34,021 bases of DNA from a bacterium (GCA_030698775.1 JAUYMJ010000081.1:1-34021); one strand, 5' to 3'; shown: positions 15,847-23,495, counted from the stretch's first letter. Numbers and translations are program-made. The notes: generated by a model not told the origin, from the letters alone.

Positions 15847-17526
15847 TTATTGCGTTGGGGTGACTCCATAATAGAGTAACATTTTTTTTGCTATAGTAAA
15901 AAATATCGGTGCTGCCGTTTCTGATCCGAAAATAGAACTCGTCGGACGGTCAATTACAACGAGCATAACAAATTTCGGATCATCTGCAGGAGCAAACCCG
16001 ATGAATGAAGCAATGGTCTTATTAGGATCATAATGGCCTCCGATTGGAATCTGCGCAGTCCCTGTTTTTCCCGCGATACGATAACCCTTCGGCTTGGCAA
16101 ATTTCGCTTCTCCCTTATCGACTGCATTCACGAGAATTTCCGTCATAACCTTGGCGGCCGCACCCGAAATTGGTCGACCAAGCTCTTTTGGGTTAATAGT
16201 AATGACTTTGCCGTTTTGCGTTTCTATCTTATTTACAACGTGTGGCTCCATCCTGACTCCTTCGTTGGCGATTGCTGAAAAAGCTGAGAGGAGCTGAAGT
16301 GGAGTTACTGAGATACCTTGTCCGAAACTCGCTGTTGCGAGGTCTATCGGATACCACGACTCCGAATCACGAAGGGGGGACGGGATTTCTCCTTGCAAAT
16401 CTACTCCCGTCATCTCGCCTATTCCAAACTTGTTAAGATACGAAAGCAGTAGCTTTAAGCCCAGCTTCTGGCCGACAAACACCATTCCCGTATTGTCAGA
16501 GAACTGAATTGTTTCCATCATTGTTTCATCGGGATGGTATTTGTCATTCCACGTTCGTATTTCATAGCCACCGATAGGTATTGGGCCGTCACAAATGGTA
16601 CATTTCGTCTTCGGGGTAACAAGACCCGCATCGATTGCTGAGGACATCACAAGAGGTTTAAAGGTTGACCCCGGTTCATAGGTACTTGAAACAGATGGAT
16701 TGATATAGTCTTTCTCCTCAAATTCCCAGTATTTTCTTGGGTCGAAAGTCGGTTGGCTCGCTATAGCAAGAATGCCTCCTGTTTTTGGATTCATGACAAG
16801 CACCATTCCTCCTTGTGCTCCGTATTTTTCAACGCCTTTTTTCAATTCCTCATCAGCCATAAACTGTATCGCTCTATCGACATTAAGGATAAGATTTCTT
16901 CCGTCATCGCCGCCACCGGTCTCGTCCATTCGTGCGAGGATAGGACGACCGAGCGCATCGTGAATTTGGACAGCTCTTGCGACTCTCCCCCTCAGCTGAC
17001 GATCATAGAATCCTTCAAGGCCAAAATACCCCTGGTTGTTTCCTGTTTCGTCTTTTCCAACAAATCCAAGTAATTGTGCAGCAACTGACGCTTCCGGATA
17101 GTATCTGACATACTGCTCCTCAAAACCAACACCGGGAATCTTCAATCGCTCAACCTGCTGTTTTATCTCATGTGAAACGCTCGGATTCAGCGCCACCCAA
17201 AAACGGTTCAACGAGAGAAGACTACTGAGAGAGGCCGTATCCGCATTAAGGAGAGGTGAGAGAATCGTCGATACCGTCTGAATATCTTTCACTTCTTTTG
17301 GGTTAGCAAACACAAGATACGCGAGTTTGTTCGCAGCAATTGGAAATCCGTCGGAAGTCATGATCTCTCCCCGCCGGGGTGTCAACGTAATAGATCTTCC
17401 GTACTGGGATTCTCCGACCTGAGAGAGCGTATCGGCTTCGACAATTTGCCAGTGAGCCAAACGTAGAATAGTGGCAAGAAAACAAAAAAAATAAAAAGAG
17501 AGAACAAATCTATACCGCCATCTCAT
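15847..17526 (-). CDS. ftsI: FtsI, septal penicillin-binding protein transpeptidase
   Basis: FtsI is the class B PBP that crosslinks septal peptidoglycan with FtsW. The 559-aa product has a short cytoplasmic N-terminus and one membrane segment (about 7-25). The PBP dimer region (TPRRGEIMTSDGFPIA, about 49-64; GLEGFYDRQLRG, 169-180) precedes the transpeptidase domain with all three active-site motifs: S287-TF-K290 in EPGSTFKP, S343-D-N345, and K487-T-G489. A C-x-x-C (C309, C312) lies just after the SxxK motif. The start overlaps ftsL by 4 nt (ATGA); a Shine-Dalgarno is not obvious. Its usual neighbour murE is separated by two unrelated genes, one on the opposite strand. Length is normal. Confidence 0.95.
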   Translation of the reverse strand: MRWRYRFVLSFYFFCFLATILRLAHWQIVEADTLSQVGESQYGRSITLTPRRGEIMTSDGFPIAANKLAYLVFANPKEVKDIQTVSTILSPLLNADTASLSSLLSLNRFWVALNPSVSHEIKQQVERLKIPGVGFEEQYVRYYPEASVAAQLLGFVGKDETGNNQGYFGLEGFYDRQLRGRVARAVQIHDALGRPILARMDETGGGDDGRNLILNVDRAIQFMADEELKKGVEKYGAQGGMVLVMNPKTGGILAIASQPTFDPRKYWEFEEKDYINPSVSSTYEPGSTFKPLVMSSAIDAGLVTPKTKCTICDGPIPIGGYEIRTWNDKYHPDETMMETIQFSDNTGMVFVGQKLGLKLLLSYLNKFGIGEMTGVDLQGEIPSPLRDSESWYPIDLATASFGQGISVTPLQLLSAFSAIANEGVRMEPHVVNKIETQNGKVITINPKELGRPISGAAAKVMTEILVNAVDKGEAKFAKPKGYRIAGKTGTAQIPIGGHYDPNKTIASFIGFAPADDPKFVMLVVIDRPTSSIFGSETAAPIFFTIAKKMLLYYGVTPTQ

Positions 17527-17807
17527 TTATTGTATGCCATCGGAAGGGGGGCTGAAAGCACAATCTGTGATGACATGGTTTCATACCCCTGCCTCCCTGC
17601 TTCCTCTTTCAAGTTCGTGAAAGAGGACTCGTTCAGGATTTTTTCTTCGAGGAGCGCCGACTCTCTTTGATAAGAATCAACCTCCGCAGACAATTTGTTC
17701 AAATCGACCCCGGACGTTGCGAGTGAATTTGATACGACAGCACGAGTAATCGTCAGAACAACTATGATAACGAGTAATATCGAAAGAACAAAAAATGATT
17801 TTTTCAT
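17523..17807 (-). CDS. ftsL: FtsL-like septum protein
   Basis: A 94-aa bitopic protein with a two-Lys N-terminus, one membrane segment (about residues 5-25) and a short external region. The heptad-like Leu/Ser pattern around LNKLSAEVDSYQRESALLEEKI (residues 37-58, longest run written in part) suggests a coiled coil. FtsL proteins share this layout but little sequence, and position between rsmH and ftsI is the classic ftsL place. In the family FtsL pairs with FtsB and FtsQ to activate FtsWI. AGAGGT lies 5 nt before the ATG, a good Shine-Dalgarno. It overlaps rsmH and ftsI by 4 nt each, so coupling is likely. The call rests mainly on topology and context. Confidence 0.75.
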   Translation of the reverse strand: MKKSFFVLSILLVIIVVLTITRAVVSNSLATSGVDLNKLSAEVDSYQRESALLEEKILNESSFTNLKEEAGRQGYETMSSQIVLSAPLPMAYNK

Positions 17808-18694
17808 ACTGTACCTCTTTCAAAAACGCGCATTTTTGCGCTTCTTGCCCTAGGATTTTCTGCCACTTCCTCAAGCGTAGGAGTGACAGGCTTTTTTGTG
17901 AGAATGCTTCCAAATCCCTGGTCAGCAAACGACGAGAAACGGTGTTTGACGATCCTATCCTCAAGAGAATGAAAAGAAATAACCACGATCCTCCCTCCGA
18001 CACCTATTAACTGTAACGATGCACTCAGAGCTTCTTCGAGAGCGTGCAACTCATCGTTGACTGCAATCCGAAGCGCCTGGAATACACGTGTAGCAGGATG
18101 CATTCCACCGCTCTTCCCCATCCGTCTCTCAATGATAAAAGCCAAATCTCTTGTCGTTTCTATTGGCTGCATAGACCGTGCCTCAACTATACAATCGGCA
18201 ATCTTATTCGAAAATGGCTCCTCGCCATATTTTTCAAAAAGCTTTGCAAGTTCTTTTTTTGACAAACCGTTGATGAGGTCTTTTGCTGTTACCGCGAGCG
18301 AACTGTCCATCCGCATATCAAGTACCCCCTCCCTCTGAAAACTGAAACCCCTGGACGGTGTGTCAAACTGGTGACTTGAGACACCAAGGTCGAATAGTAT
18401 CCCAGAGACCTTTGTAAAACCTTCCCGTTTTGCAATCTGGCCGATCTCGCGAAAATTACCTTTGCAAAGCGTAATTTCCCTCCGAACGTCCTCTGCTACA
18501 TGTGTGATTTTTTCTTCAACAAACCTGATTGCTTCCTCATCAACATCAATTGCAAGTACTACCCCTCCGCTTTTGGCAATTGCGAGCGTATGCCCACCTC
18601 CTCCAAGCGTCACGTCAATATATCGTTTACCTTTTTTTACCTGAAGCAAGGAGGATGCCTCCTGAAGCATTACGCTTCTGTGGAAATCACTCAT
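17804..18694 (-). CDS. rsmH: RsmH (MraW), 16S rRNA m4C1402 methyltransferase
   Basis: RsmH methylates N4 of cytidine 1402 in 16S rRNA with S-adenosylmethionine and is normally the second gene of the dcw operon. The 296-aa product begins FHRSVMLQEA and has the SAM loop VTLGGGGHT (residues 28-36), ILFDLGVSSHQFD, RGFSFQREGVLDMRMD, HPATRVFQALRIAVNDE and the C-terminal ISFHSLEDRIVK and NPRARSAKMRVFER. All are standard family blocks and the length is normal. It overlaps mraZ by 8 nt and is preceded by GGGAGGT 7 nt before the ATG, the clearest Shine-Dalgarno in the window. Confidence 0.97.
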   Translation of the reverse strand: MSDFHRSVMLQEASSLLQVKKGKRYIDVTLGGGGHTLAIAKSGGVVLAIDVDEEAIRFVEEKITHVAEDVRREITLCKGNFREIGQIAKREGFTKVSGILFDLGVSSHQFDTPSRGFSFQREGVLDMRMDSSLAVTAKDLINGLSKKELAKLFEKYGEEPFSNKIADCIVEARSMQPIETTRDLAFIIERRMGKSGGMHPATRVFQALRIAVNDELHALEEALSASLQLIGVGGRIVVISFHSLEDRIVKHRFSSFADQGFGSILTKKPVTPTLEEVAENPRARSAKMRVFERGTV

Positions 18695-19127
18695 CGCTTT
18701 TACCTCCCTCGCTTAACCTTTCGGCGATCGATGGAACTTTTTCACTAAGCCTCAGCTGTTCCTTCTCCCAGAGTGTCTTGTCCCACACTTCAACCAACCG
18801 CTTCATTCCAGCAAATATCAATGCATCGCTAAGACCCGCATATTCTCTCAAATAACCCGGAAGAAGAAAGCGCCCTTTGTCATCAAGTTCAACAAACGCA
18901 GCGTTGCCAAGTAAAAACCGCTGCATCTCTCGTGCATCTTTATTGAGGAATGAAAGCTCCTCTGTTCCTTCGAGAAGTGACTCCCAGTTTGCAACGGACA
19001 CGATAATAAGGTTTCTATCCAATCCTTTCGTAATGATCAACTTCTCTCCGAAAACCCCGCGGAAGCGTTTTGGAAATGAACTCCTGGACTTTTCATCCAG
19101 CTTTCCTTCGTACTGACCAAGAATCAT
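18687..19127 (-). CDS. mraZ: MraZ, transcriptional regulator of the dcw cluster
   Basis: MraZ is a ring-forming DNA-binding protein with two AbrB-like halves that represses its own operon in E. coli. The 146-aa product shows GQYEGKLDEKSRSSFPKRFR (residues 4-23) and the second copy ELDDKGRFLLPGYLREYAG (about 80-98). Length is the usual about 150 aa. It is the first gene of the dcw cluster. The upstream region carries two TGGGA boxes at 10-nt periodicity, matching the TGGGN direct repeats known as MraZ sites. No Shine-Dalgarno is seen before the ATG. Confidence 0.95.
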   Translation of the reverse strand: MILGQYEGKLDEKSRSSFPKRFRGVFGEKLIITKGLDRNLIIVSVANWESLLEGTEELSFLNKDAREMQRFLLGNAAFVELDDKGRFLLPGYLREYAGLSDALIFAGMKRLVEVWDKTLWEKEQLRLSEKVPSIAERLSEGGKSDE

Positions 19128-19141
19128 ATTTTAAAGAGCAG

Positions 19142-19147
19142 ATTATT
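19142..19147 (-). promoter_or_regulatory. Putative proximal -10 box of mraZ
   Basis: AATAAT on the minus strand ends 14 nt before the mraZ ATG, giving a leader of about 7 nt. It sits directly downstream of the two MraZ boxes. A chance match in an AT-rich stretch cannot be excluded. Confidence 0.3.
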
Positions 19148-19148
19148 T

Positions 19149-19163
19149 TCCCACTTTTTCCCA
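19149..19163 (-). promoter_or_regulatory. MraZ operator: two TGGGA boxes
   Basis: On the minus strand TGGGA occurs at 19159-19163 and again at 19149-19153, separated by 5 nt. E. coli MraZ is known to bind TGGGN direct repeats with 5-nt spacers upstream of mraZ. Only two perfect copies are present, against three in E. coli. They begin 22 nt upstream of the ATG. Confidence 0.65.
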
Positions 19164-19178
19164 CTCGGGATACTATCC

Positions 19179-19207
19179 ATTGTGAAATATTTTTCACAGC
19201 GAGTCAA
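19179..19207 (-). promoter_or_regulatory. Putative distal mraZ promoter with palindrome in the spacer
   Basis: On the minus strand TTGACT (19202-19207) and CACAAT (19179-19184) are 17 nt apart. The palindrome TGTGAAAAATATTTCACA (19181-19198) overlaps the -10 and fills most of the spacer, a position where a bound protein would block polymerase. Transcription would start near 19172, upstream of the MraZ boxes. Confidence 0.4.
19181..19198. repeat. 18-bp palindrome, operator-like
   Basis: Arms TGTGAAA and TTTCACA (7 bp each, perfect) surround a 4-nt AT centre. A further half site TGTGAAAA is at 19276-19283. No T-run follows on either strand, so a terminator role is unlikely. An 11-bp palindrome, GGATACTATCC, lies nearby at 19168-19178. 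The 175-nt stretch 19128-19302 holds these elements and no gene. Confidence 0.5.
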
Positions 19208-19244
19208 GGGGGTAAAAAGACAGAATAGTGGGTTGATATAGGCT

Positions 19245-19279
19245 AAAACACAAACTGTAGTAAAGAGGGGCGTTTTGTG
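19245..19279 (-). terminator. Possible weak terminator after the small surface-protein gene
   Basis: On the minus strand CACAAAAC (19272-19279) can pair with GTTTGTG (19249-19255), with one bulged base and a 16-nt loop, followed by four T (19245-19248). It is located 24 nt past the stop at 19303. The stem is AT-rich and the T-run short. Confidence 0.3.
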
Positions 19280-19302
19280 AAAATAGTAACGCGTAGATCG
19301 TA

Positions 19303-19809
19303 CTAGAGGTCGAGTGTGTCCGATACCTGGAAAACCTTACCGTCCTGCATCGTCACTTTCATCTCAAGTCTTACCTGTGTTACTCCGGTGTCATAACGGC
19401 ATTTTCCGCTTGAGCAACTGCCAAGATCATAATACTTGGTTTCAAACGGTGATTTACCATCCAGCGATAACTCATCGGTGACATTTCTCGAAACCTTACC
19501 GGAGCCTCCCTCATCCTCGCCAAAACTGCTTGCCTGGTCTGCGTCGTAGACGAGGTCAAATTCAATCTTGGCGACATTCGTCGCATTTTTGAGGATTAAC
19601 TTCACTGCCCGATTATCAGCTCTGGCAACCATTTTCAATCCGATTTCGCTTGGGGAAAGTGTGGGAATAATCTCATCGAGTATTCCCTGCTCTGTTTGGT
19701 CAGTTGGGGACTGCGAGGAGTTCTTTGACAAAAACAAAAATGATCCTCCTCCCAGGACAATCAAAACAAATATGATAATCGGAACAAGTAGTTTCCTGTT
19801 CATCTTCAT
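19303..19809 (-). CDS. Small membrane-anchored surface protein, unknown function
   Basis: The 168-aa product has a short basic N-terminus, one membrane segment (about residues 8-27), and a Ser/Thr/Gln-rich spacer. An extracytoplasmic domain of about 110 residues follows, with alternating strands that suggest a beta-sandwich (VKLILKNA, KIEFDLVYD, VRLEMKVTM). A CSSGKC pair (Cys in C-x4-C) in DLGSCSSGKCRYDTG could form a disulfide. I recognise this layout as recurrent in CPR genomes but know no function. The segment also loosely recalls cohesin or Ig-like folds. It has its own promoter with a perfect TTGACA and is followed by the mraZ control region, so it is probably a separate unit. Confidence 0.7.
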   Translation of the reverse strand: MKMNRKLLVPIIIFVLIVLGGGSFLFLSKNSSQSPTDQTEQGILDEIIPTLSPSEIGLKMVARADNRAVKLILKNATNVAKIEFDLVYDADQASSFGEDEGGSGKVSRNVTDELSLDGKSPFETKYYDLGSCSSGKCRYDTGVTQVRLEMKVTMQDGKVFQVSDTLDL

Positions 19810-19815
19810 ACAGAC

Positions 19816-19844
19816 ATTATTGTATGCTTTCGCTTACTTGTCAA
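19816..19844 (-). promoter_or_regulatory. Promoter of the small surface-protein gene
   Basis: On the minus strand a perfect TTGACA (19839-19844) is followed after 17 nt by AATAAT (19816-19821). The -10 ends 6 nt before the ATG at 19809, so the transcript should start at about the start codon. One of the best promoter matches in the window. Confidence 0.65.
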
Positions 19845-19863
19845 CATATACCAATCCTCGTTG

Positions 19864-19869
19864 TATAAT
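19864..19869 (+). promoter_or_regulatory. -10 box of the divergent glycosyltransferase gene
   Basis: A perfect TATAAT on the plus strand ends 6 nt before the ATG at 19876. A TTGTCA at 19838-19843 is 20 nt upstream, rather far, and overlaps the -35 of the opposite gene. A leaderless mRNA is predicted. Confidence 0.5.
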
Positions 19870-19875
19870 CAGTTG

Positions 19876-21201
19876 ATGCGACAAAATCTTTTTCTCTGGG
19901 CTGTTATTTTCTCCCTCCTCGCCGGGATTTTTCTCATCCGATATGCAATTGTAGGACAGGCTGTGTATGGCGACGGAATTTATTATTGGGGCTATACCCG
20001 ATCACTAGTTCTTGACCATGACCTTGACCTCCGCAACGAAGGGGCACACACGTACAGCCCTGAAATTAATAATTCCGAATCTGTTGTGCATCCTACCGAA
20101 CGAACAAATCTTCTTAACGGACGATATTATCCCATAGGGACATCACTTCTCTGGTTACCATTGTTTTACTTGCTACATTTCCTCACCAAACTATTGTTTA
20201 CATTCGGGCTCCCTGCAATACCAAACGGTTATTCCGATATCTATCAGATTGGGATCGGGCTCTTAAATGTCGGCTTTGTGATTGGTGGTACAGCGTTAAA
20301 TTATAAAACTCTTCTCTTCTACTTTAAAGGCAATATTGCAAAACTGACTGCACTGGCAATACTTTTTTCATCAAACCTGTTCTATTACGGCAGTATTGAT
20401 GTCATCAATTCGCACCCTCTCTCATTTTTCTTCAGCAGTCTCTTCTGCTACCTTTTTGTACAAAGCCTCAAGAAACGTACCTATCGCATGTGGTTGGTAC
20501 TTGGCACACTCAGCGGTATCCTTGCAATTATCAGACTCCAGGACGGATTGTTTGGACTACTGCTTATCTCACAGGTCATAGGGATGTTTTTTACAAACCG
20601 GAGAAAAAATATTTCTCAAAATATACTCGGGCTTCTTCTCGCAGGCTTCGGAGGTGTTGTTGGATTTGCTCCGCAATTTATTACATCACATCTCATCTAC
20701 CACTTTCCCCTCACACTTCCGTATACATTCCAACTCGAGCTTTTTCATATCCGTGACCCAAAACTTCTTGAGCTCATTTTTGATACATCACGGGGATTAC
20801 TCTTTTATTCTCCTGTATACATCATCTCTTTTCTTGGTCTCTGTGTGCTTCCAAAGTCACTGAGAGTTGTGCAGGTTGCTTTCATCCCTACCATTGTTGC
20901 TTCATACCTGTTGGTTTCAATCTGGCCCGCTTGGTCACAAGGTGAATCATACGGAATACGGATGTTTATCAGCCTCCTTCCATTGCTTTCGTTCGGACTG
21001 GCAGTAGTACTGCAGGCACTTGCAAACCGATTCTCACGTGCTGTTTTGGCGTTCATTCTCGGTGCTTTTATCCTCCATAATGTCATTATGATCCTCGGTT
21101 TCCATCTTTTTCTTCACAGCCCAACGTATGTCGGAGAGGATATTTCAAGGTCCGGGAAATTAAAAATGCGTATTCTCGATCGATTCTCACAAAATAAATA
21201 G
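19876..21201 (+). CDS. Polytopic GT-C-type membrane glycosyltransferase-like protein
   Basis: The 441-aa product is a membrane protein with roughly ten hydrophobic segments. The first external loop contains YGDGIYYWGYTRSL and DHDLDLRNE (about residues 34-60). Acidic residues after the first membrane segment are the usual feature of GT-C lipid-linked sugar transferases such as PMT and ArnT families. No exact family is recognisable and the substrate is unknown. The ATG at 19876 is preferred to an in-frame TTG at 19861, because that TTG lies upstream of the TATAAT box. It is divergent from the small surface-protein gene and converges on the glycyl-tRNA synthetase gene with a 42-nt gap that holds no clear terminator. 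Confidence 0.7.
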   Translation: MRQNLFLWAVIFSLLAGIFLIRYAIVGQAVYGDGIYYWGYTRSLVLDHDLDLRNEGAHTYSPEINNSESVVHPTERTNLLNGRYYPIGTSLLWLPLFYLLHFLTKLLFTFGLPAIPNGYSDIYQIGIGLLNVGFVIGGTALNYKTLLFYFKGNIAKLTALAILFSSNLFYYGSIDVINSHPLSFFFSSLFCYLFVQSLKKRTYRMWLVLGTLSGILAIIRLQDGLFGLLLISQVIGMFFTNRRKNISQNILGLLLAGFGGVVGFAPQFITSHLIYHFPLTLPYTFQLELFHIRDPKLLELIFDTSRGLLFYSPVYIISFLGLCVLPKSLRVVQVAFIPTIVASYLLVSIWPAWSQGESYGIRMFISLLPLLSFGLAVVLQALANRFSRAVLAFILGAFILHNVIMILGFHLFLHSPTYVGEDISRSGKLKMRILDRFSQNK

Positions 21202-21243
21202 AATCGTACTAAATCGATTAATGAGGAATAATCACTAGAATGG

Positions 21244-22713
21244 CTATCTGGAGAGTTTCTTTTGGAAATGCGCCGGAAGCTCTGGTATTGGAACCCGGAT
21301 TTGCTCGGTAGTGTCCCGATCTCTTACCGTCACAGACCCGTCTTCAATTGTCTGAAAATCAATTGTCACACACCACGGTGTACCGATTTCGTCCTGATAC
21401 AAATACCGTTTACCGATATTTCCCCTGTCATCAAACGTGCAGACAAGTGTCTCCCTGAGCATGTCAAAAACTTCCGTCGCTTTGCTTACAAGCTGTTCTT
21501 TATTTGAAAGAAGCGGAAATACAGCCACTTTGTAAGGCGATAGTCTTGGGTCAAGACGTAGGACTGTCCTTTCACCTTCTTCGTAATACGCGTCACAAAG
21601 CGCCATAAGGAATAGCCTATTGATACCGACAGCCGGCTCAATAACATGGGGTATTACTTTTTTATTTGTCTTCGGGTCGATGACATACAATTCCTTTCCC
21701 GAATGCTTGATATGCTGCTTCAGGTCGTAATCTGTACGGTACGCGAGCCCCCACAATTCTTTAAATCCAAAAGGGAATTTGTATTCCAAATCTTCAGTTT
21801 GTTTGCTGTAAAACGACCGCTCTTCATCGGTATGAATCCGCCAGCGAAGGTTTTCTTCGCGCACACCAAGACCCGTAATGATAAATCGCCACATCGCCTC
21901 TTTCCAGGTTGCAAACAGCTTCTCCCAATTCTCACTCTCTGGATCGAAGAAATACTCAATCTCTCCCTGCTCAAACTCAATCGTGCGGAACACAGAGTTC
22001 CCAAGCGTCACCTCGTTTCGGAAACTCTTCCCAAGCTGCGCAATACCAAACGGCAAACGCACACGAGTCGAGTTGACAACATTCTCAAAATTCACAAAAA
22101 TTCCCTGAGCCGTCTCTCCCCGAAGATATGCCAGCGACTGATCTCCCATGACAATACCAAGATGTACTGGAAAGAGAAGGTTAAACTTTCGGGGTGTCGT
22201 CCAGTCGAATTTTCCACAATTCGGACAGGTAATTTTCAAATGGGACAAGATTGTTTCAATTTCAAGAAGCGTTAACCCTTCTACCTTTTTATGTATAATT
22301 CCTGCCTTTATTCTCTCAGGGTCAATGTCCGTACTTTGTGGGACGAGATCAAATCTCCTGACAAATTCATCAATCTTCTGTTCATTTTCCGCCAGATAAT
22401 CTTCAATCAAATGATCTGCACGAATTCTGTGCTTACATTGCTTACAATCGAGTAAAACATCTGAAAAACCGGAAGTATGTCCCGATGCCTCCCAGACTTT
22501 CTGGTGTGAGATGAGGCTTGCATCAAGACCGACGATATCGGTTCGGCGATGCACAAACGTCTCCCACCAGAGGTTTTTGATGTTACGAAGGAGCTCCGTA
22601 CCGACAGGTCCATAGTCGTAGGTATTGGCAAGCCCGCCATACAACTCACTTCCCGGAAAAATAAATCCCCGCCGTTTTGCCAACGCTACAATTTTATCCA
22701 TCAAATCGGCCAT
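21244..22713 (-). CDS. glyQS: Glycyl-tRNA synthetase (homodimeric class II type)
   Basis: This enzyme charges tRNA-Gly with glycine. The 489-aa product is of the single-chain alpha-2 type found in Gram-positives, archaea and eukaryotes, not the split GlyQ/GlyS type. It starts with the typical KIVALAKRRGFIFPGSELYGG and YDYGPVGTELLRNI. An insert carries two CxxC pairs (C90/C93 and C163/C166), which likely bind zinc. Class II motif 2 is around FRNEVT...FRTIEFEQGEIEYF and motif 3 near IEPAVGINRLFLMAL. The C-terminal anticodon-binding domain follows (KVAVFPLL, GNIGKRYLYQDEIGTPWCVTI). Length is normal. A TATCAT box 12 nt before the ATG is a possible -10. Confidence 0.96.
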   Translation of the reverse strand: MADLMDKIVALAKRRGFIFPGSELYGGLANTYDYGPVGTELLRNIKNLWWETFVHRRTDIVGLDASLISHQKVWEASGHTSGFSDVLLDCKQCKHRIRADHLIEDYLAENEQKIDEFVRRFDLVPQSTDIDPERIKAGIIHKKVEGLTLLEIETILSHLKITCPNCGKFDWTTPRKFNLLFPVHLGIVMGDQSLAYLRGETAQGIFVNFENVVNSTRVRLPFGIAQLGKSFRNEVTLGNSVFRTIEFEQGEIEYFFDPESENWEKLFATWKEAMWRFIITGLGVREENLRWRIHTDEERSFYSKQTEDLEYKFPFGFKELWGLAYRTDYDLKQHIKHSGKELYVIDPKTNKKVIPHVIEPAVGINRLFLMALCDAYYEEGERTVLRLDPRLSPYKVAVFPLLSNKEQLVSKATEVFDMLRETLVCTFDDRGNIGKRYLYQDEIGTPWCVTIDFQTIEDGSVTVRDRDTTEQIRVPIPELPAHFQKKLSR

Positions 22714-22725
22714 ATCAGTAAGATA

Positions 22726-22731
22726 ATGATA
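22726..22731 (-). promoter_or_regulatory. Possible -10 box of the glycyl-tRNA synthetase gene
   Basis: TATCAT on the minus strand ends 12 nt before the ATG. An overlapping alternative, TTATCT (22721-22726), ends 7 nt before it. Neither has a good -35. No T-box-like leader can fit in the 56-nt gap. Confidence 0.3.
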
Positions 22732-22769
22732 GCAGAAAGATTCCCTTCCAGATAGTAAGATGAAAATAC

Positions 22770-23495
22770 CTACGCTGCACTCTCGGACAATTGAAGAGGG
22801 GTCCCCATTCTTCGAGTGACATCAGGATAGACACCTTTGAGAGTGTTATATCCTGCAACTGTTCCATTCAGAAAACATTGTCGAATTTCTGGCTTCAACG
22901 ACCTTGATAGTTCGCCAATACCGCTCAGAAGCGATGCTTGTTCGAGTGGAATCTCCACAGCAAGTGAAATACCCGAAAGACTCTCCATATGATCCCTAAA
23001 GGTGACTGACCTCCCACCTAATGAGTTATCCATTGCATTCTTGAGCATTTCAGGGGCAGTATCCAGAACGGCATCGGAAAATTCCCCTCCTAGATGCTCA
23101 TCAAACATGGTAAAAACAAAGGCTATCCCGATCCCTGCTGTTTGAATAGCCAGCTCTGGATATGTACTACCGCTGTAGAAGTGTCGCAACACGCTATCTG
23201 TGTGACTAAAAAAGTCTTGATTATTTTTCGATTTAAGAAACGAACGGATATAATCTTTAAGCAATTCGTCCGCTTGTTCAACAGGGTGGGCTACAGGCTC
23301 ACCTAAAGAAACAAGAGTCTGATAGTAGCTCAACGGAAGATTAAGCTTTTCCAGCACCCGATCCTTGGTACGATCAGTAATTTGAGGAAGTTGATTAGGA
23401 TCTGGTCGATCAGTTTCATCAAATACATAGGATATTGGCACTCCCTTGTCAACTGTTACAATAACTTCTTCCCTCTGTTCGGTTGTCTTGGCCAT
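22770..23495 (-). CDS. Hypothetical protein, 241 aa
   Basis: I do not recognise this protein. It has no membrane segment or signal peptide and appears soluble and mostly helical. The N-terminal 30 residues are Glu/Asp/Thr-rich. A central region reads ELAIQTAGIGIAFVFTMFDE (about residues 114-133), which is mildly hydrophobic but contains charges at its end. Only one Cys is present. It lies between recO and the glycyl-tRNA synthetase gene on the same strand, with 65 nt upstream and 56 nt downstream, and has a very good promoter of its own. Codon usage looks like the neighbours by eye. The ATG at 23495 has no Shine-Dalgarno. Confidence 0.7.
   Translation of the reverse strand: MAKTTEQREEVIVTVDKGVPISYVFDETDRPDPNQLPQITDRTKDRVLEKLNLPLSYYQTLVSLGEPVAHPVEQADELLKDYIRSFLKSKNNQDFFSHTDSVLRHFYSGSTYPELAIQTAGIGIAFVFTMFDEHLGGEFSDAVLDTAPEMLKNAMDNSLGGRSVTFRDHMESLSGISLAVEIPLEQASLLSGIGELSRSLKPEIRQCFLNGTVAGYNTLKGVYPDVTRRMGTPLQLSESAA

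Noticed and set aside
21646-22275. Plus-strand open frame of 209 codons opposite the glycyl-tRNA synthetase gene
   Set aside because: Antisense to strongly conserved synthetase motifs; the translated product has no recognisable features and no start signals.
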